Positions 1-13,522 of a DNA stretch of 64,000 bases are shown here, in pieces. The notes beneath the pieces are model-generated. The model did no database searches. It saw only the letters and a program-made list of their open reading frames with translations, and was not told where the DNA came from. This DNA is from Vitis vinifera (Eukaryota; Streptophyta; Magnoliopsida; Vitales; Vitaceae). Within the stretch, counting starts at the first letter, position 1, and each line of letters begins with the position of its first letter. Made by a program: the position numbers and the translations under genes. The DNA lies in NCBI RefSeq assembly GCF_030704535.1, contig NC_081811.1:1809501-1873500 (forward strand). Reading direction: 5' to 3'.

Positions 1-229
1 GCCGGTTCCTCAGCTTCTCCAACATGACGTTTGCATCAAATCTGTATTCAAAATAGAATTAAGGAAAAAAGAAAAGATCAAAATAACATCCTTCTTCCTA
101 TTCTTTTTCCTAATTAAAGTCTTTAAAAAATTTAAAAAAAAATTAAAAATTGCTACTGACAGAACAAACCCATGACAAACTAAAAAATTAAGGTACAACT
201 GTTCTGTTTTTTTTTTCTTTTTTTGAAAA

Positions 230-283
<54 letters not shown>

Positions 284-1071
284 AAGAAACTCGTTTTTCT
301 GCCCAAAATAGTGGTTCCAAGGATTAGTTGAATGCAGCTTTTCCCTTCTGTCAGTTTCCAACCATTGAAATTTTCAAAATTCAAAACTTCCATTTTCTTT
401 TTCTTTCTTTTTTTTTTTCCATGATTTCAGAAACCAAACAGAGCCTAAAATAAAACAAAACAGATGATATATCCGAAGATATAAAATTATGAAGTAGATT
501 AAAAGGTGAAATTTTGATATTTCGTTTTCTTTTATTATCCTCAGTTTTCTCAGCAATCAAACAGAACATAAGAGTAATTAAAAAAAGGAAAAAAGAAAAC
601 CAATGAATGGACAGACCTGGGCAAGTTGCAATGCTTAGGCTGCCAGCGCCACTTGGTGTAGAAACTATCAGGCCTACCATTTTCAGAACAACGAAACCCA
701 TCATCCAGCAATGAACAATTCTGGGATTGATACAGAGGATAGCTCTCATCCCAAACCCAGTTCCCATCAAACACGTTACACCCGTCACCACCCTCTTCAA
801 GAAACCCCGGCAGCACATCGACAACCGCCTCTGACGACGACGGGGAGGACAACGGCGACTCAACAAATCCCAGCCAAGAAAGCCTCCCAGGCAAGGCACG
901 AGTGCGAAGCCCCTGACTGACAGAACGGTAATCCAAGAAAAAGAAACATCCAATGAAACATATAGCAACGAGGAAGAAGCCAAGAACGCCCAGAGACGAC
1001 TCAAGAGGATTGAAGCGCTTGAATTTCTTCAAGAACTCCATGCGGGTCATCCTCCAAACAAGCCTTCCCAC
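1..1071 (-). CDS. Trichome birefringence-like (TBL/PMR5-family) protein, 5' part of gene
   Basis: Partial gene that runs off the left edge. Exon 1 is 617-1071 (151 codons plus two bases) and exon 2 is 1-41 (partial). The intron 42-616 has GT at its 5' end and AG at its 3' end and splits an Arg codon. Near the N terminus the protein has one hydrophobic segment (about residues 27-47), fitting a type II Golgi membrane anchor. A PMR5N-type Cys-rich domain follows, with CNVFDGNWVWDE, DDGFRCSENGRPD and WRWQPKHCNLPR. Exon 2 continues with FDANVMLEKLRNR, just before the expected GDS esterase motif, which is outside the window. TBL proteins are mainly Golgi O-acetyltransferases acting on xylan, mannan or pectin; the substrate here cannot be told. 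The start is set at the first in-frame ATG (1071); ATGs at codons 8 and 11 are alternatives. Family call is firm, member is not. Confidence 0.9.
233..276. repeat. (AG)n microsatellite in TBL intron
   Basis: Near-perfect run of about 20 AG dinucleotides inside the first TBL intron, close to a poly-T tract. Likely polymorphic. Confidence 0.95.
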
Positions 1072-1077
1072 TCCCTC

Positions 1078-1089
1078 CTATACATCCAT
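1078..1089 (-). other. Four-codon upstream ORF before TBL start
   Basis: On the minus strand ATG GAT GTA TAG (Met-Asp-Val-stop) lies in the presumed 5' leader and ends six bases before the main ATG at 1071. It could reduce initiation at the first ATG and favour codon 8 or 11. Seen in sequence; effect inferred. Confidence 0.5.
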
Positions 1090-1204
1090 CCTCCTAGGAA
1101 AAAAAAAAGGCTAAAAAAAAAAAAAGAAACAAGAAGAGAAAAAGAAAAAAGAAAAGAAAACTTTCCAAAAGGATTTTTTTGGGTTGTGGGGTTTGTTTCT
1201 TCAG

Positions 1205-1212
1205 TTTTTATA
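1205..1212 (-). promoter_or_regulatory. TATA box of TBL gene
   Basis: TATAAAAA on the minus strand, about 135 bases upstream of the ATG at 1071. It predicts transcription starting near 1175-1185 and a leader of roughly 100 bases. Confidence 0.55.
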
Positions 1213-1299
1213 GTGAAGAAGATTAGAGAACGAAAGCAGAGTCAGAAGATGAGAAGATGGTGCTGTAGCAATGGAGGTGGGCCCTCCAACAATGACAGC

Positions 1300-4200
1300 A
1301 TTCATGCCTAAGTAGACTCGTACATTGCCTTTGGCCCAACAACAAATCACACTCCCACATTATCTATTATTAATGTACACAGATCTCTGCAATAATGGTG
1401 GGTATACCTCTCCTCCCAGTCCCAGAGAGAAATGAAACTGCCCTTTTCTTCACACACAGCGAGAAGTGGGGGCATTGCAATGATTTTTAAGGGCGGATTC
1501 GGTTTGGGTTTAGGGGCAGTGGCCCTTATTTTTAGGGGACAGGGGGGTTTTTCAAAATTGGAAGTGGGTTTAGTGGGAAGAACGTGGGCTAAAACCCCAA
1601 ATCCAACAAATATACAGCGGTCACAAGTCACAACCAGGTCAGAGGAAACCATAAATTCGTTTTTCTTCCCAATTTGCCCTTCCATCCCTTGCCTAATTTC
1701 TGGATTTTACACCTCCTTTAGAGGGCACCTTTGTAACAACCCATTACCATTTAAATTGCAGTTAGCCCCATGCCCATAAATTCACCATAAATGCTTTTAT
1801 TTCCTGATCTAGTTTGTATCAATTTAAATCTTAAATTAAAAATTAGATAAATGAAATGAAAAAAAAAAAAAGGAAGAAAATAGGGTGAGGGTATTTTGGT
1901 AATTTTAAAAATCTATTTTTGAATTTTATAATTTCATAAATATTAAAAATATATTATTTTCCAGCTCTAATGAAAATGCTTTCCTATAATTGGGATAACT
2001 TACCTCTGCTGTTAAACCAAAATTTTTCCAACCAATGCTAGCTGGTTTTTGGTTTAGGGTTACCATCAACTTTGTTTAAGGTGGCAATTTTCCCATGGAT
2101 GGACATATAAAATTATTATTTAAAGTTTCTTTAAGAGATAAGGGCATGTGTTTCATTTGACATTTGGTCATTTTCCACTCATCCAAACAACAATTAATTT
2201 TGAAAAATAATTTTTTGTGGACCACAGGGGTGGGGTGGTGGAAAATGAATGCAGGGCCGGCAGATGGAAAATTTTTAAATGGAAAAATCAAAGCCTGTTT
2301 GGATTAGCACGATTAGGATGGAAAATGACTTTGATGGAAAATGATGTGACTTAAACAAATTGGAGCCCTTCTGGCCAGTTGTATAAACTGACAAATCCCC
2401 AAAATTTTCCTGCAAAATTCCTAGTTTCTGACTTTATGTGAAATATAATTACAAAGAGATTTCATCAGCAAACACCAAATCTACATAGGATCTTCATTTG
2501 TCCCATTAGGTTAAAAACAACTCATTTGATTTAAATATTATTTTTTAAAATAAATTATAAAAAAAATTCCCTTTTTAATAAAAATTAACAAATATTTTTA
2601 TTATTATTTAGGAATTTTAATTTTAAATTGCTTTAATTAGCTATAAGATAATTACAAAAATTTTAATTAAATAAAGAATGTCTCATATTAAATTTGAAAA
2701 TGATTGATCTTCCTATAATAATAAAAAAAATTAGGAAAAGGATTTTGAAATATTTCACTTACCTTTTAAAATATAATTAAAATTAATTAAAAATTGGTGT
2801 ACTCTTAAATAATTTAATTTTTTAATTATATAAAAATTAAATAAAATTGATTTAAATATATAAAATTAATTTACTAATTTTATTTTTCACGGACCAAAGT
2901 TGAGAGTTTTACTAATACCCAAACAACTTTTAAAATTTAAGAACTTGTTTAACATTTAAAAGTTGAAAATTATTTTTTAAAATTTGGTTATTGTTTTTTA
3001 GAAATAATTTTAAAAAATAAAATAAAATAGATAACGATTTTTTAAAAATAAATAGGAGTTGTTTTTATCAATTTTTAAAAACAAAAAAAATACATGAACA
3101 AAAACATGGGCTTGATCATGTTTTTTTAAACTATTTTTTATTATTTAAAACAATTATTAAAAACAAATTTCAAAAAATATAACAAACAAGTTCTAGATTT
3201 CACCTCCCGATACTTTTTTTGGCTTTTGAGAAAACACTTTAACTTTTAAAAGAAAAAAAAATCAAATAAAACCCAATATTTAAATATTTCCAAAAAGAGA
3301 TTTCAATTTTCCCACCATCCAAACAATTTTTCATCAAACTAATTTTCTATAGCAGTTTCAGAAGGAGACGAAAGGATTATAAAATTTGAGCGTGCAAAGG
3401 CCAACGAATGAGACCCCAAATTCAACTCCCACTTCATCCCCACGATCTCTTAGCATTTAGAATTGCAGCCGATCACTTCAAATTTAAAAAAAAAAAAAAA
3501 AATATTATTATTCACAGCCACCAAACACGAAACACACAAATTCTTCAAGTAATAATTCTACAACACGAGTTTCTCGCTGAAAGGCCAATCATATACAAGC
3601 GTTGAAGTCAATGACATATAACCCAAGAAGATTCCACACGAAATGATGCTTCAAATCCAGAAACCACAACGTGTCTGCCTCATGGAATGTGAAAGAAGAT
3701 TATAATATGCAAATTCATTATGGGCTGTGAAAATGAATCAAAGTTGAGCCAATGACATTATTATTTCTTTTTTCCAATATTATTGTAGTCCTTTCAAAAA
3801 GTTGCACCATGCTTTTAATGTCCGATTAATTTCATTGAATTCTCATTCGCACTATCTATTGAATCACTAAGGTAGACTTTTATTCGTACTTATGGTCAAG
3901 TTCCCTTATGTACTTGTATTCAACCGTCAATCTCGGTTCGATCAAAAGAAATCTTTTATGTCTTCGTAATTTTTCGGATTTATGTTTATTTTCAATTTTT
4001 TAAAACATTTTATCGCTTACTACACCCTTTCTTGTTTCAAGGTACCTAAATATCTATCGTAAGTGTCGATTAAATATACTTAATCTTTATTAAGTTAAAA
4101 TTTTCAATAAAATACATAATACATTTCAAGAATAAATTAAAAAAAAATATGTTTTTCCATGTTTAAATTCATTAATATAAGCATCATTTTTATTTTTATT

Positions 4201-5990
4201 TTTTTTCAAAACATTTGTCATATAAACTATATTTAATAGTGTTTTGTATAACCCTAAATGGGTACCTTACAATTTTTTGAAAAATTATATAATTTATTCA
4301 AATAAAGTTGTAGGAACAATTAAAAGAAATAGAAATATATTGTCATATTAGCTTTGTTATTTTCATTTGTGTACCCAAGCAATTGTAGTTAATTTTTTTT
4401 TAAATCGAGGAATCTTCTATGGTCAAACCCTTAGAACTCTTCATGGGAACCCAAACCTCAGGGTGTTGATCACCCCACAACAACCAATACTAGATAAATT
4501 TAGGATATCATTAATGGCAGGATTTGAAAGACCATATACTACTTATTAGGACCACACTTCTCAATCAATTTTACTAAAATGCTTATTAAATTCAAGGCAA
4601 TTGCAGTCAACTTTACTAAAATGCTTATTAAAAATGTTATAGATTCTATTTATCATTTTAAAAAGGTTTTAAACTTTATAAAATTTGTAATGCAAAAACA
4701 TTCAACCCTAATATGCAGAGAAGAGCTTCTGCTAAACACTTCAAATTTTTCCCAAAAAAAAAAAACAACTGATTTTCAAAACAAAAATGTGTTTGCTAAA
4801 TTAGAAAATTATTTTCTATTTAAAAATAAAACAATTTTCAAGGATAGTTTCCAATCACACCCATGATGTTTCCTATTTCCAGTAACACTTGACAAGTATG
4901 CTCGATGTCTTTCATTCAAGAAGTCAAGCACCAATTTTGTTTTCTCCGGAAAGTTTTTCAGATGTGAATGAAACAGCTAGTCATGAACTTGGAAATTTTT
5001 CTAAGCCCAAATTTCAAACCTTGGAACCAGATCAGGAAATTGAGGCAAATGCATTAAAACCTTTCACTAAAAGAAGTAAAGAACACGAGTAATTTCCCCG
5101 GCTTCTGTCAAGAACGAATCGCCATTCAACATACAACATGTGGCATTAAAAACCTCTATACATTTTCGATTACAACAGGAAAGGAGAATCTCGATTTTGA
5201 GACACAAGGGTCGCATTCCTTCGGACATTAGAGCAAAAAATAAACGTAGTCTATTCTTCATATGTGGAATCCATGAAGAACCTTTTGCAGGTTTGGCACG
5301 GTTGGACCCTCAACAAGGAATTCACAAAGAGACATATGGGATGCCCTGTATATAATCCTTGTAGGGCCGCATAATATCTAGGGATGTGTTTGGATTTTGA
5401 ATTTATCATCAAAGGTCAAACTTAACGGCTGGGAACCAACTCTTGAACCATGACCAACCCCATTTATATTTCCCATTAGAGCACGGCAACACCGTCATGG
5501 TGAACAGAGCCTATCAGACATGTTATGTGGGATGCACAAGACTCACTAATGGTGCACCAATAGTAGGCAAAATGTGGGTCACAGAGGGACCCATGAGCTT
5601 CAACCTCATATAGCGATCTGATAGTGTTGATTTGTGATGGAAGATCCTCTGGGATTTTAGACCAAACAACCGAAAAGATAAGGCAATTTGTCAATCAATG
5701 AAAAAAGTGACGCTTTCATGGAACCAACTGGTATGTATGGACAATGGAAGGAATAGTCCAGACTCTGAGATATTAACACACAACATTCTCAAAAGCAACA
5801 GACTAGGCTAAGAAAAGCAGCATAAAAGTTCAGCAGGAGAAACAAACAATCCATACATATGACTTTCCACAGAATTCTACATGTATCCATGATTGTGTTA
5901 TAATTGAACATATCAATCAAGGGAAGAACCAAAGAAACAATCAAGGGAAAAAGCAAACAAGAATAAAAACAAATTAATCTCCTTCAAACA
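1300..5990. other. Intergenic, AT-rich, no gene seen
   Basis: Between the TBL promoter and the 3' end of the F-box gene. Open frames here are short, overlap on both strands and show no domain or biased composition. Apart from the MITE at 2941-3193 and poly-A/T tracts I recognise nothing. The stretch 5700-6190 probably includes the F-box 3' UTR. Confidence 0.6.
2941..3193. mobile_element. MITE-like hairpin element
   Basis: About 250 bases bounded by inverted ends GAACTTGTTT and AAACAAGTTC. The inverted similarity continues inward imperfectly. Interior is very AT-rich and non-coding. Flanking TAA/TAG is a possible 3-bp target duplication, which would suit a PIF/Harbinger-type origin, but this is weak. 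Confidence 0.5.
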
Positions 5991-6196
5991 CGTTCCTTGT
6001 TCTTTTTTTTCCAATCTAAGAAGCTAATTCACAAAATGGGCTTCGTTTACATGCTAGATTTATGGAATAAGAGAAATGACTTCTTATTAATTGATCAAAA
6101 TTGAATTTTACAGCTAGAGTACAGACACAGACGGTTTGTTAGATAAGAAACCATTTACAGAAAACATTGTCAGGAAACAAGTGGTTCGTTTGCATA

Positions 6197-7336
6197 TCAC
6201 AAAATGTAGTAGCAAAATGCGATGAATGCAACTATGCCACTTAATATACAGAATTTGTCTAACCTGCTTTCAATCCTCATCTTCTCCTCTTTCAACTCAT
6301 TCTGCACTTTTGAGTACAAATTACAAGACTCGAGAAATTCACCGTAGTTTTTGCTCCTATGACAGCTCAGTGCTTCTTTAAGGATGAGCAAACTGTTTCT
6401 TCCATTAACATGAGCACCTTCCATGTCTTCCAATTGCATGCTTAGTTCTGTTAACTTGAGAGTCGTCTGAACACCGTCTCCCTCAGTATGGATCACTCTG
6501 AACTTCATGACAAGGATGCACTCCACTACTCGACATGGAAGAATGTCTTTGGCAGGAATTACAGATCCAAAACGTATCAAGAAATCCTTGTCTGTTGGCC
6601 AATGTCTTTGTCCACCAAGAGGGCTCCAGCTAGAGAGATTAGCAGCTTGCTTTATTTTCCGGTTCAAGACAATCCAACTAAGTCGGATTCCATCACGGAG
6701 CTCGCACCAAAGCTTCCCATCTTTCCTTTCTCTTTGCATAGATGAAATTGGTGGCAGACCATCAGAAACTGAAAGGGTAACTTCATCTTCCTGGTGATCA
6801 TCACTGGGAGAATAGGTAAGAAGATCAATCCGAAATGGACAGTTGTCAAACCAACCATTGAAGCCATTTGCATTTGGAATGCCCCATAGGACTTTTGAGC
6901 AGATAGTTTTATCTTTATACCTGATATCCACAATAGAAACAAAATCCGAAGGTGAAATACTTTCAAAATCATCCATGTCACCATAATATTCAGCTTCACT
7001 CCATTCTTCAGGATACCCGTGATAATCATTCCATTGAAATTCAGGAACTTCCTTGTTTACTATGAGGGGAAAACAATCTGCATAGAACTTTCTGAATCCA
7101 CCGATAGATGAAATTAAACTTTTGACATCTTCTCTGTTGGTTGAAGGCCACATAGAAGAACATACATTTTCCCATAATCTCTCCTCTCTTGAGATTGAAC
7201 AAAATGCTGCACAAGCACAGGCTGCACTAGCCAAAGTTAGGCCATCAAGACGCCTCAATATATCATAGAAGATATCACTGCTCAGGGGAGCCATACTGTC
7301 AACCTGTGCAACCGACATTGCCAGTCCTGTGATCAT
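6197..7336 (-). CDS. F-box protein with C-terminal membrane anchor (At2g27310/At2g36090-like)
   Basis: Single coding exon, 379 residues. The start at 7336 is chosen because the minus strand reads TTTTCAG directly before the ATG. This is a good splice acceptor, so the open frame extending up to 7435 is intron. The F-box lies at about residues 18-60 (SSDIFYDILRRLDG, then LWENVCSSMWPS). F-box proteins of this class bind SKP1 in SCF ubiquitin ligases. The middle part (RKFYADCFPLI, then W and G motifs) resembles the plant At2g27310/At2g36090 group and has no Kelch or LRR repeats. Near the C terminus there is a charged, probably helical stretch (LKEEKMRIESRLDKF). The last 18 residues are hydrophobic, suggesting a tail-anchored SCF adaptor; membrane location is inferred. 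Substrate unknown. Confidence 0.85.
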   Translation of the reverse strand: MITGLAMSVAQVDSMAPLSSDIFYDILRRLDGLTLASAACACAAFCSISREERLWENVCSSMWPSTNREDVKSLISSIGGFRKFYADCFPLIVNKEVPEFQWNDYHGYPEEWSEAEYYGDMDDFESISPSDFVSIVDIRYKDKTICSKVLWGIPNANGFNGWFDNCPFRIDLLTYSPSDDHQEDEVTLSVSDGLPPISSMQRERKDGKLWCELRDGIRLSWIVLNRKIKQAANLSSWSPLGGQRHWPTDKDFLIRFGSVIPAKDILPCRVVECILVMKFRVIHTEGDGVQTTLKLTELSMQLEDMEGAHVNGRNSLLILKEALSCHRSKNYGEFLESCNLYSKVQNELKEEKMRIESRLDKFCILSGIVAFIAFCYYIL

Positions 7337-9216
7337 CTGAAAACAAAAAAGCACATAAAAGATATTCAGTAAATTTAAGAAGATAGACAACCATAAAAAA
7401 GAAACCATCCTGATGATCACAGAACATGCAAACAAAATCAGGATCCAAGCACAACCTTTTACAGGTAAGAAGAACTAAAAGGCAGCAAAAGGAGTGAACA
7501 GTTTCAGGACATGTATAAGTTACAGCCAACTAAGAAAGAAGACAGAGAAACCAAAAAGAAAAAAACAAGAAGAACATAACCATAGAAACAGCCCTCATGC
7601 ACTCCTATCATATCAATAAAATCCAAAATGTCCACATTCACCTCCCAAAAGATTCGATGACCAAACTAATTCATCTCCAAAAGCTTAATTTCTCAAAAAC
7701 TTCTTCTGTTCTGGCCCCTAAAAATTCACTGAGCTAAGTGCAAAGGCATAGTTCTCATACCCTCCTATTCCTTTTCTTCAAAAGTCTCAACTAGAGGTCA
7801 CATCAATTTTTTCATTGAAACATTTAAAAATATAAGTACATGACAATGTATAACTTGTCAAGATCTTCAGTAATGCTCTTTCCCTGAAGTCAAGAAATTG
7901 TGATCACAAGACACAATTCATCTATCTTAACATGGTAAGTGCTGTGCACATTTTATGGACTTGTTTCTTGACCAACCAATAATCATATACCAGTAAGTGG
8001 TTTATCCCAATTACAAACAAGCCATTAGCATTGTTGAGGTCAGAGTAAAGAGTAGCAGACTGAAATTTTGAGCCTCCTCGTGCCATATCCCTACCTAATA
8101 ACTAATTTAAGATATAATTTACAGACAATAGAATCATAGAATTTTGTACTTGCAACTCAAAAAGGTTCTGCAATAACTAGTAATGATAAATAAACCTACA
8201 ACACTGACTAGCCTACAGCTATTGCTACAATAAACCTTGGGCTACCAAAGCTTCAGATCTGATCCATGTTAGTCCAAATTTGACTCAATTCCATATCCAG
8301 GGGTATAATTTCAGTTCTGAACTAGATCTAATGAGAAGAAGGAACCATAATCTGATGATAATAAACCATATGTAATATACTATATCATAAACATTCTTAA
8401 CTTCGCAATAGAATAAGAAAAGCCATCAAGTTTAAATCTGTCATTGGGTCTGTATTCAAACTTGGTTAATTTAAATTATTAGCTGATATTATACTCATAG
8501 ATGCTGTGCAGCTTGGAATCAAATCAAACAATCACTTTAATTTGGACCCTTATCTCTCTGGATTTGGTTACTTCGAAGTGAGCTAACTGAGGTTTCCAGC
8601 TCGCTGTTTTCCCCCCTTTCACCATTTCCATTTTTCCAAGGTCTAACACATTTGAGCAGACATTTGGTGACCCAAGAAAATCCAAAATTCACAGAGGCAA
8701 ACAGCCAGATTTCTGCTCCCCCAAAGTGGACTATGATTTGATTTTAGTTTTGGGACAAACATAGGCATCAATTTCAGTTGAGAAGATGCAATTCAAAGCC
8801 CACCCGAGAAACAAATTACATAAATCAGCCAGATTTCGAGTTAAAGAATTCATTCTAATGCATTAGAGATGAGAATAAGAAACATAACAATGTGAAAAAT
8901 CAAATCATCATAATAGAGTTCCAAAATTTCAATACCACACCCTGCTAGAGAACAATTGCTAAATAACAATATTTTACCAATGCCCCACAACTACAGCCCC
9001 TTTGGTAGCCAAGAAAATGTAGGAAAATAAATGGAACTCAGGAATCTTACCACAGATTAAGCTGAAAACTGTTGCAAGCTTCCAAATCCCCTTTTGCCTT
9101 CTTATCCTTTCATTTCTCAGTAACCAAACAAATTCCCTTTCTGAAAAGAACCAAGACCCATGTAAATAACTAAAATCAGTAATCCTATGAGAGAGAAAGA
9201 TAAGAGTTCGGCACAC
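7337..9216 (-). other. Probable 5'UTR intron of the F-box gene
   Basis: The acceptor CAG ends at 7337. A plausible donor, GAG followed by GTGTGC, lies at 9217/9216, giving an intron of about 1.9 kb. The upstream non-coding exon would lie at 9217 to about 9420. No open frame inside has coding character. Donor choice is inferred; another donor nearby is possible. Confidence 0.5.
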
Positions 9217-9652
9217 CTCAGAGATTGAGAATCACCAATACACAGACTTAGAGAGGGTTGACTCTTCGATGATTATAGAGCAGGAAGCAACTAAAAATAA
9301 AAACCAAGGGAAACCCAGAAGGGAGAAATATCATCTGAGGGTGGAGAACAGATCTACACGGATGAATTGATCGGTTCATCAGTCACTTTCTCTTGTTTTC
9401 TCGCCAAGATTTTTCGGGCCCTGCAACACAACTTGCAGCTCTCCGGTTGTATCGCTCGGTGATTTTCATTCACCATTCGAGTCTCGCCACGTAAGTCTAA
9501 TTATAATTGTTAAAAAAAAAAAACCCTCTTCACGTTTATGTGTTCGCCACCTCAAGTCCAAGACCGTTCCCCCATTCTGAAGTAATTAAAAATAATTTTA
9601 CTTATTCATAATCAAGATTAAAATTTTAAAATTTTTATCATAAAAAATGATA

Positions 9653-9683
<31 letters not shown>

Positions 9684-11892
9684 TTTATTTGTTTATTTAT
9701 TTATTTTAGATTTATTAAACTTTTCGTCGAACTCCTCCCCAAAGTGTTCAAATTCTTTCTCAAAAAATATTCTTATTTAGTCAATATTTAGACACAACTC
9801 TACTCAAAATTTTATGATGTACTCCAACATTTCCCATTTATCCCACTATTGTTGAGCAGCTTTTGGATATAAAATGGACCTCACCAGAATGTAATTATAA
9901 TGCGGCCGATTTCGAGATTTTTAATCAGTTTCGCTACGGTGCTCGTTGTTCTAGTTAATTGTCCATCATTTTTATTTTATGTATAATTGTGCCTAAGGGC
10001 ATGTTTGTTGAAGTAGATTATTCTTTGTTATCTATCAAAACCTCTTCCTCAACTATTCTTCCCAAGCATGGAAAAAAAAAAAAAAATTGTTGCGACTCTA
10101 AATGAATTAGGCCTATTTGCATTCAATTTTGACACATCATAGTCTTTGTCTATTTATGGGACCATTAAATGCATTGTGATGGTACGCTTCAAATAATACT
10201 TCTTTAAATTTACCAATTTATTTTTAAGCATAATAAAAGCCTTTTAATTTTATTAAATATCTTATATTTTGAAAAAGCAATTAATATGAAAGTAAAAAAT
10301 TAGAGTTGTTTGTAATTCTAGAAAATATTTATAACATTTTTAACATTTCAAAGTTTTTATCATTCAACTATTAGAAAGACTAGAAACCTAAAAGTCTTTT
10401 GTTTTACAAAAATTAAACAATAATTTTTAAAAACTATTTTTCAGAATTATTTTCAAAAAATAGTTGTCAAATAGACCCTAAAACTTTGTTTATAAAGTGT
10501 TTTTAATAATAGTTTTGATAATGAATTTGATAAGCTTTTCTAAAAATTATTCTCTAATATTTTATGAAACAAAAATTTGTTTTTTAACTTGAAATATTAT
10601 TAACTTGTTTTATATGTTTTTAAATATATTTTTATTATGATTCTAGTTATATCAACTTAAGATATTCATCCTAGAGGGAAAGCGAATAGGGTAATGACCA
10701 CTTTTTATAAATGCGCAATTCGACTTACATCCACTTTTCTTAAGCTTTTAATCGAATGAGTTCTATTAACAACGTTTCCAAATTAAGCATTCAAGTTTTA
10801 TTATTAGATCATGGTTCTAATAAACCCTTTTAAACTTATGCTCAAAGCATATTCTTGGATTATGGTTCCAAACACTATTTACAAGACTTTTCAAAAATAA
10901 AGTTTTCAAACTATTCCCTTTTATATTACGGTTTCAAAACACCCTCACAAGATATAGGAATAAAAAATTGATTTATAATTTTAATAATCGCTCAAATGGA
11001 ATAAAAAGAAATTAGGGTTGAATGGTGACTAAGATGAAATGCAAATGAAATGCAAGTACACTATAAAAACATTATCTCAAAGCTAAGATGATATTCAAGA
11101 ATGATTTAGAACACTTCTTCATGCAAAACAATAAGTTTTAAGTTTTTAAATGAAAGTTGAAAGTCTAAACTAACCGTTACATATAATTTGGGATTGATCG
11201 ATCAAATTGGCTACTACCTATTGGGTGACAAAAAGTATTGAAAGTAACTATTAGTTCATAGTTCCTCAATCGATTGAATGAATAAAAACTGGTTGAATAG
11301 ATTGAAAAGTACTCGCCTGAATGAATAGTAACTAGTTAAGCCACTTTAGTCAATCTCTGGTCAAATACACACAAAATATGAAAAATTGATACATAAATAA
11401 TCTCAAGGACTCCTATTATTTCAATATGAACATAAAATCATACAACTCTTTTTAATGATGAAATACAAATCAAAATATGAGTTTTTAACCTTAAAACAAT
11501 TGATCTTATTTTTTATAAAAATCATTAAGAAAAAATGCATAAACAAGTTTCATAGATTTTACAATTTTAATACAAAATTCTTAAAGAAACCGACTAAATA
11601 ACTCATTGTCATTTTGAAAAATCTTTTTAACCATGAATGCCACTAAACAAAGGTGAATTTCACTTAGAATGATTTTTTTATTCAATTTATAAAAGAATAA
11701 AATATACTTAAAATAAAAACCATAGTTTTAAAAACAGGATCGGATTGATCAAACTGATAAATCGACAATCCGATTGACGAATCGGATGAATATTGATAAA
11801 AACAATTGTAAAATATACCCTATTTTTCTTTTAAAAACTTATATAATTTCCCTTCTTTTTAACCTTAATTTAAGTAAATGTCAACGTTAGAG

Positions 11893-11893
<1 letters not shown>

Positions 11894-11987
<94 letters not shown>
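11894..11987. repeat. (AT)n microsatellite, about 94 bp
   Basis: Uninterrupted AT dinucleotides, the longest in the window; shorter runs lie at 9652-9685, 27312-27343 and 34189-34213. Its length makes the exact count in an assembly unreliable. Confidence 0.95.
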
Positions 11988-11991
<4 letters not shown>

Positions 11992-13111
11992 CACGTAATC
12001 ATGATATAGATTTATGAACAACCAAACCAGTCATGTTCAAAAAAATAAAATTGTGATGTAACGTCATCATATTTAATGATACCAATAATACAACTTACAA
12101 CACCTATCCATTATTTTTTCAACTACAATGATGTTATGTTGGGAGTTTTCAAGATAATCATTGATATTGTTTAATCTTTTTTAAAGTATAATTTTAAGGA
12201 AAAACGAGGGCTGTTTTGCAAACATATATAATTTGATAAAATTTTCACTAAAAATTATTTTTAAAAAAATTATCTTGAGAACGAATTGGAGGAATCTTTT
12301 ACAGGGCACTTTAATGAATTATTAAAAATATAAAAATATTATATAAATTTTCAAATATAATTTTATTCATAAAAATAATTGAGAATTGGTTTGAAAATTT
12401 GTGTTTCCAAAATTGTTTCTGAAAACATCATACAATAATACTTTACAAAATATATTTGATTTTTTTAAAATAGTTTTATAGTTAAATTAAATATAATTAA
12501 TCGTTCTTTTAATATTTTATTAGTACTTTAATGTTAAATTATTTAAAAATTACAATAAAATTAAGTAAATTATTTTTAAAATTATTAAATTGATATATTT
12601 ATTTTCATTAATTTAAAAAAAAATTATTCATTCATTTTAACTAATATTTAACATAATTAATTTTAAAATAATAAATTTATTTATTAAACATTTGTATTAA
12701 AAAAATTATAAACAAAAAAAGCCTCTTTTTGTAAGCATTATAACAATATTTGATTCCAAAAAACATACAAAGAAAAAAAGTGTTAAGAAAAATGATTTTT
12801 TTTATGTTTAATTTTACCATAAAAAAATATATATAATTAAAATTTGTCAAAATTTTATATATTTTAAAATTATTTAACCTTTATATAATAGAAAAAATTT
12901 AGTAAAATGAGTTTAAAGAAATATATAAAAATAATTTATAGAATTTAAACTTATTTTTTATTTTCCTTTATTTTTTCTTTCTTTCTACTTTTCTTCTTTA
13001 TTTTATTTCCCTCGTAATTTTTCTCAAAATTTCTAAGAACTAAACATAACCTATATTATTTTACTAAATTTGCTTATTTTTAGACATTAAATTATTTTAT
13101 TAAATATATTT

Positions 13112-13467
13112 AGAGTCTGTTCGGTAATGATTTTAAGAAACATTTTTAATATTTTTAATACTTAAAATTTTTTATCATTCAAATGTTAGAAATACTATAA
13201 GTGTTTTCTAGAATCACTCCCAAACGCACTCTTAAAATCCGTTTGGTAGTCATTCTAGGAAACGTTTTTAATATTTTTAATACTTGAAATTTTTTATCAT
13301 TCAAGTGTTAAAAATGTTATAAACGTTTTCTAAAATCACTCCCAAACGCACTCTTAGAGTGTGCTTGGTAATGATTTTAAAAAGTATTTCTACCATTTAT
13401 AACACTTGAAAATTTTCATTCTTCAAATATTAGAAATGTTAGAAACACTTCATTAAATCACTGTCAA
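13112..13467. mobile_element. Three adjacent ~120-bp hairpin MITEs
   Basis: Three head-to-tail copies at about 13112-13232, 13237-13354 and 13355-13467. The first two are clear: each opens with a form of GAGTGCGTTTGGTAATGATT and closes with its reverse complement (ATCACTCCCAAACGCACTC), with TATCATTCAA near the middle. The third has a more diverged right end. A fourth, truncated copy starts at about 13829. The ends resemble those of the larger elements at 27510 and 30666, so these are probably deletion derivatives of the same superfamily. Confidence 0.65.
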
Positions 13468-13522
13468 CAACGTGATCGATCCTACAAGACAACGATGTGA
13501 TCAATCAAACTAGGTGCAATTT

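Noticed and set aside
10-393. 127-codon frame with a Ser-Leu run
   Set aside because: The Ser-Leu run is the (AG)n microsatellite read on the minus strand within the TBL intron.
1347-1779. Overlapping open frames on both strands near the TBL promoter
   Set aside because: No recognisable domain, opposite-strand overlap, and position in a promoter-proximal spacer.
4367-5355. Several 60-95 codon open frames
   Set aside because: Short, Lys/Phe-rich as expected from AT-rich DNA, no conserved motif and no splice partners that extend them.
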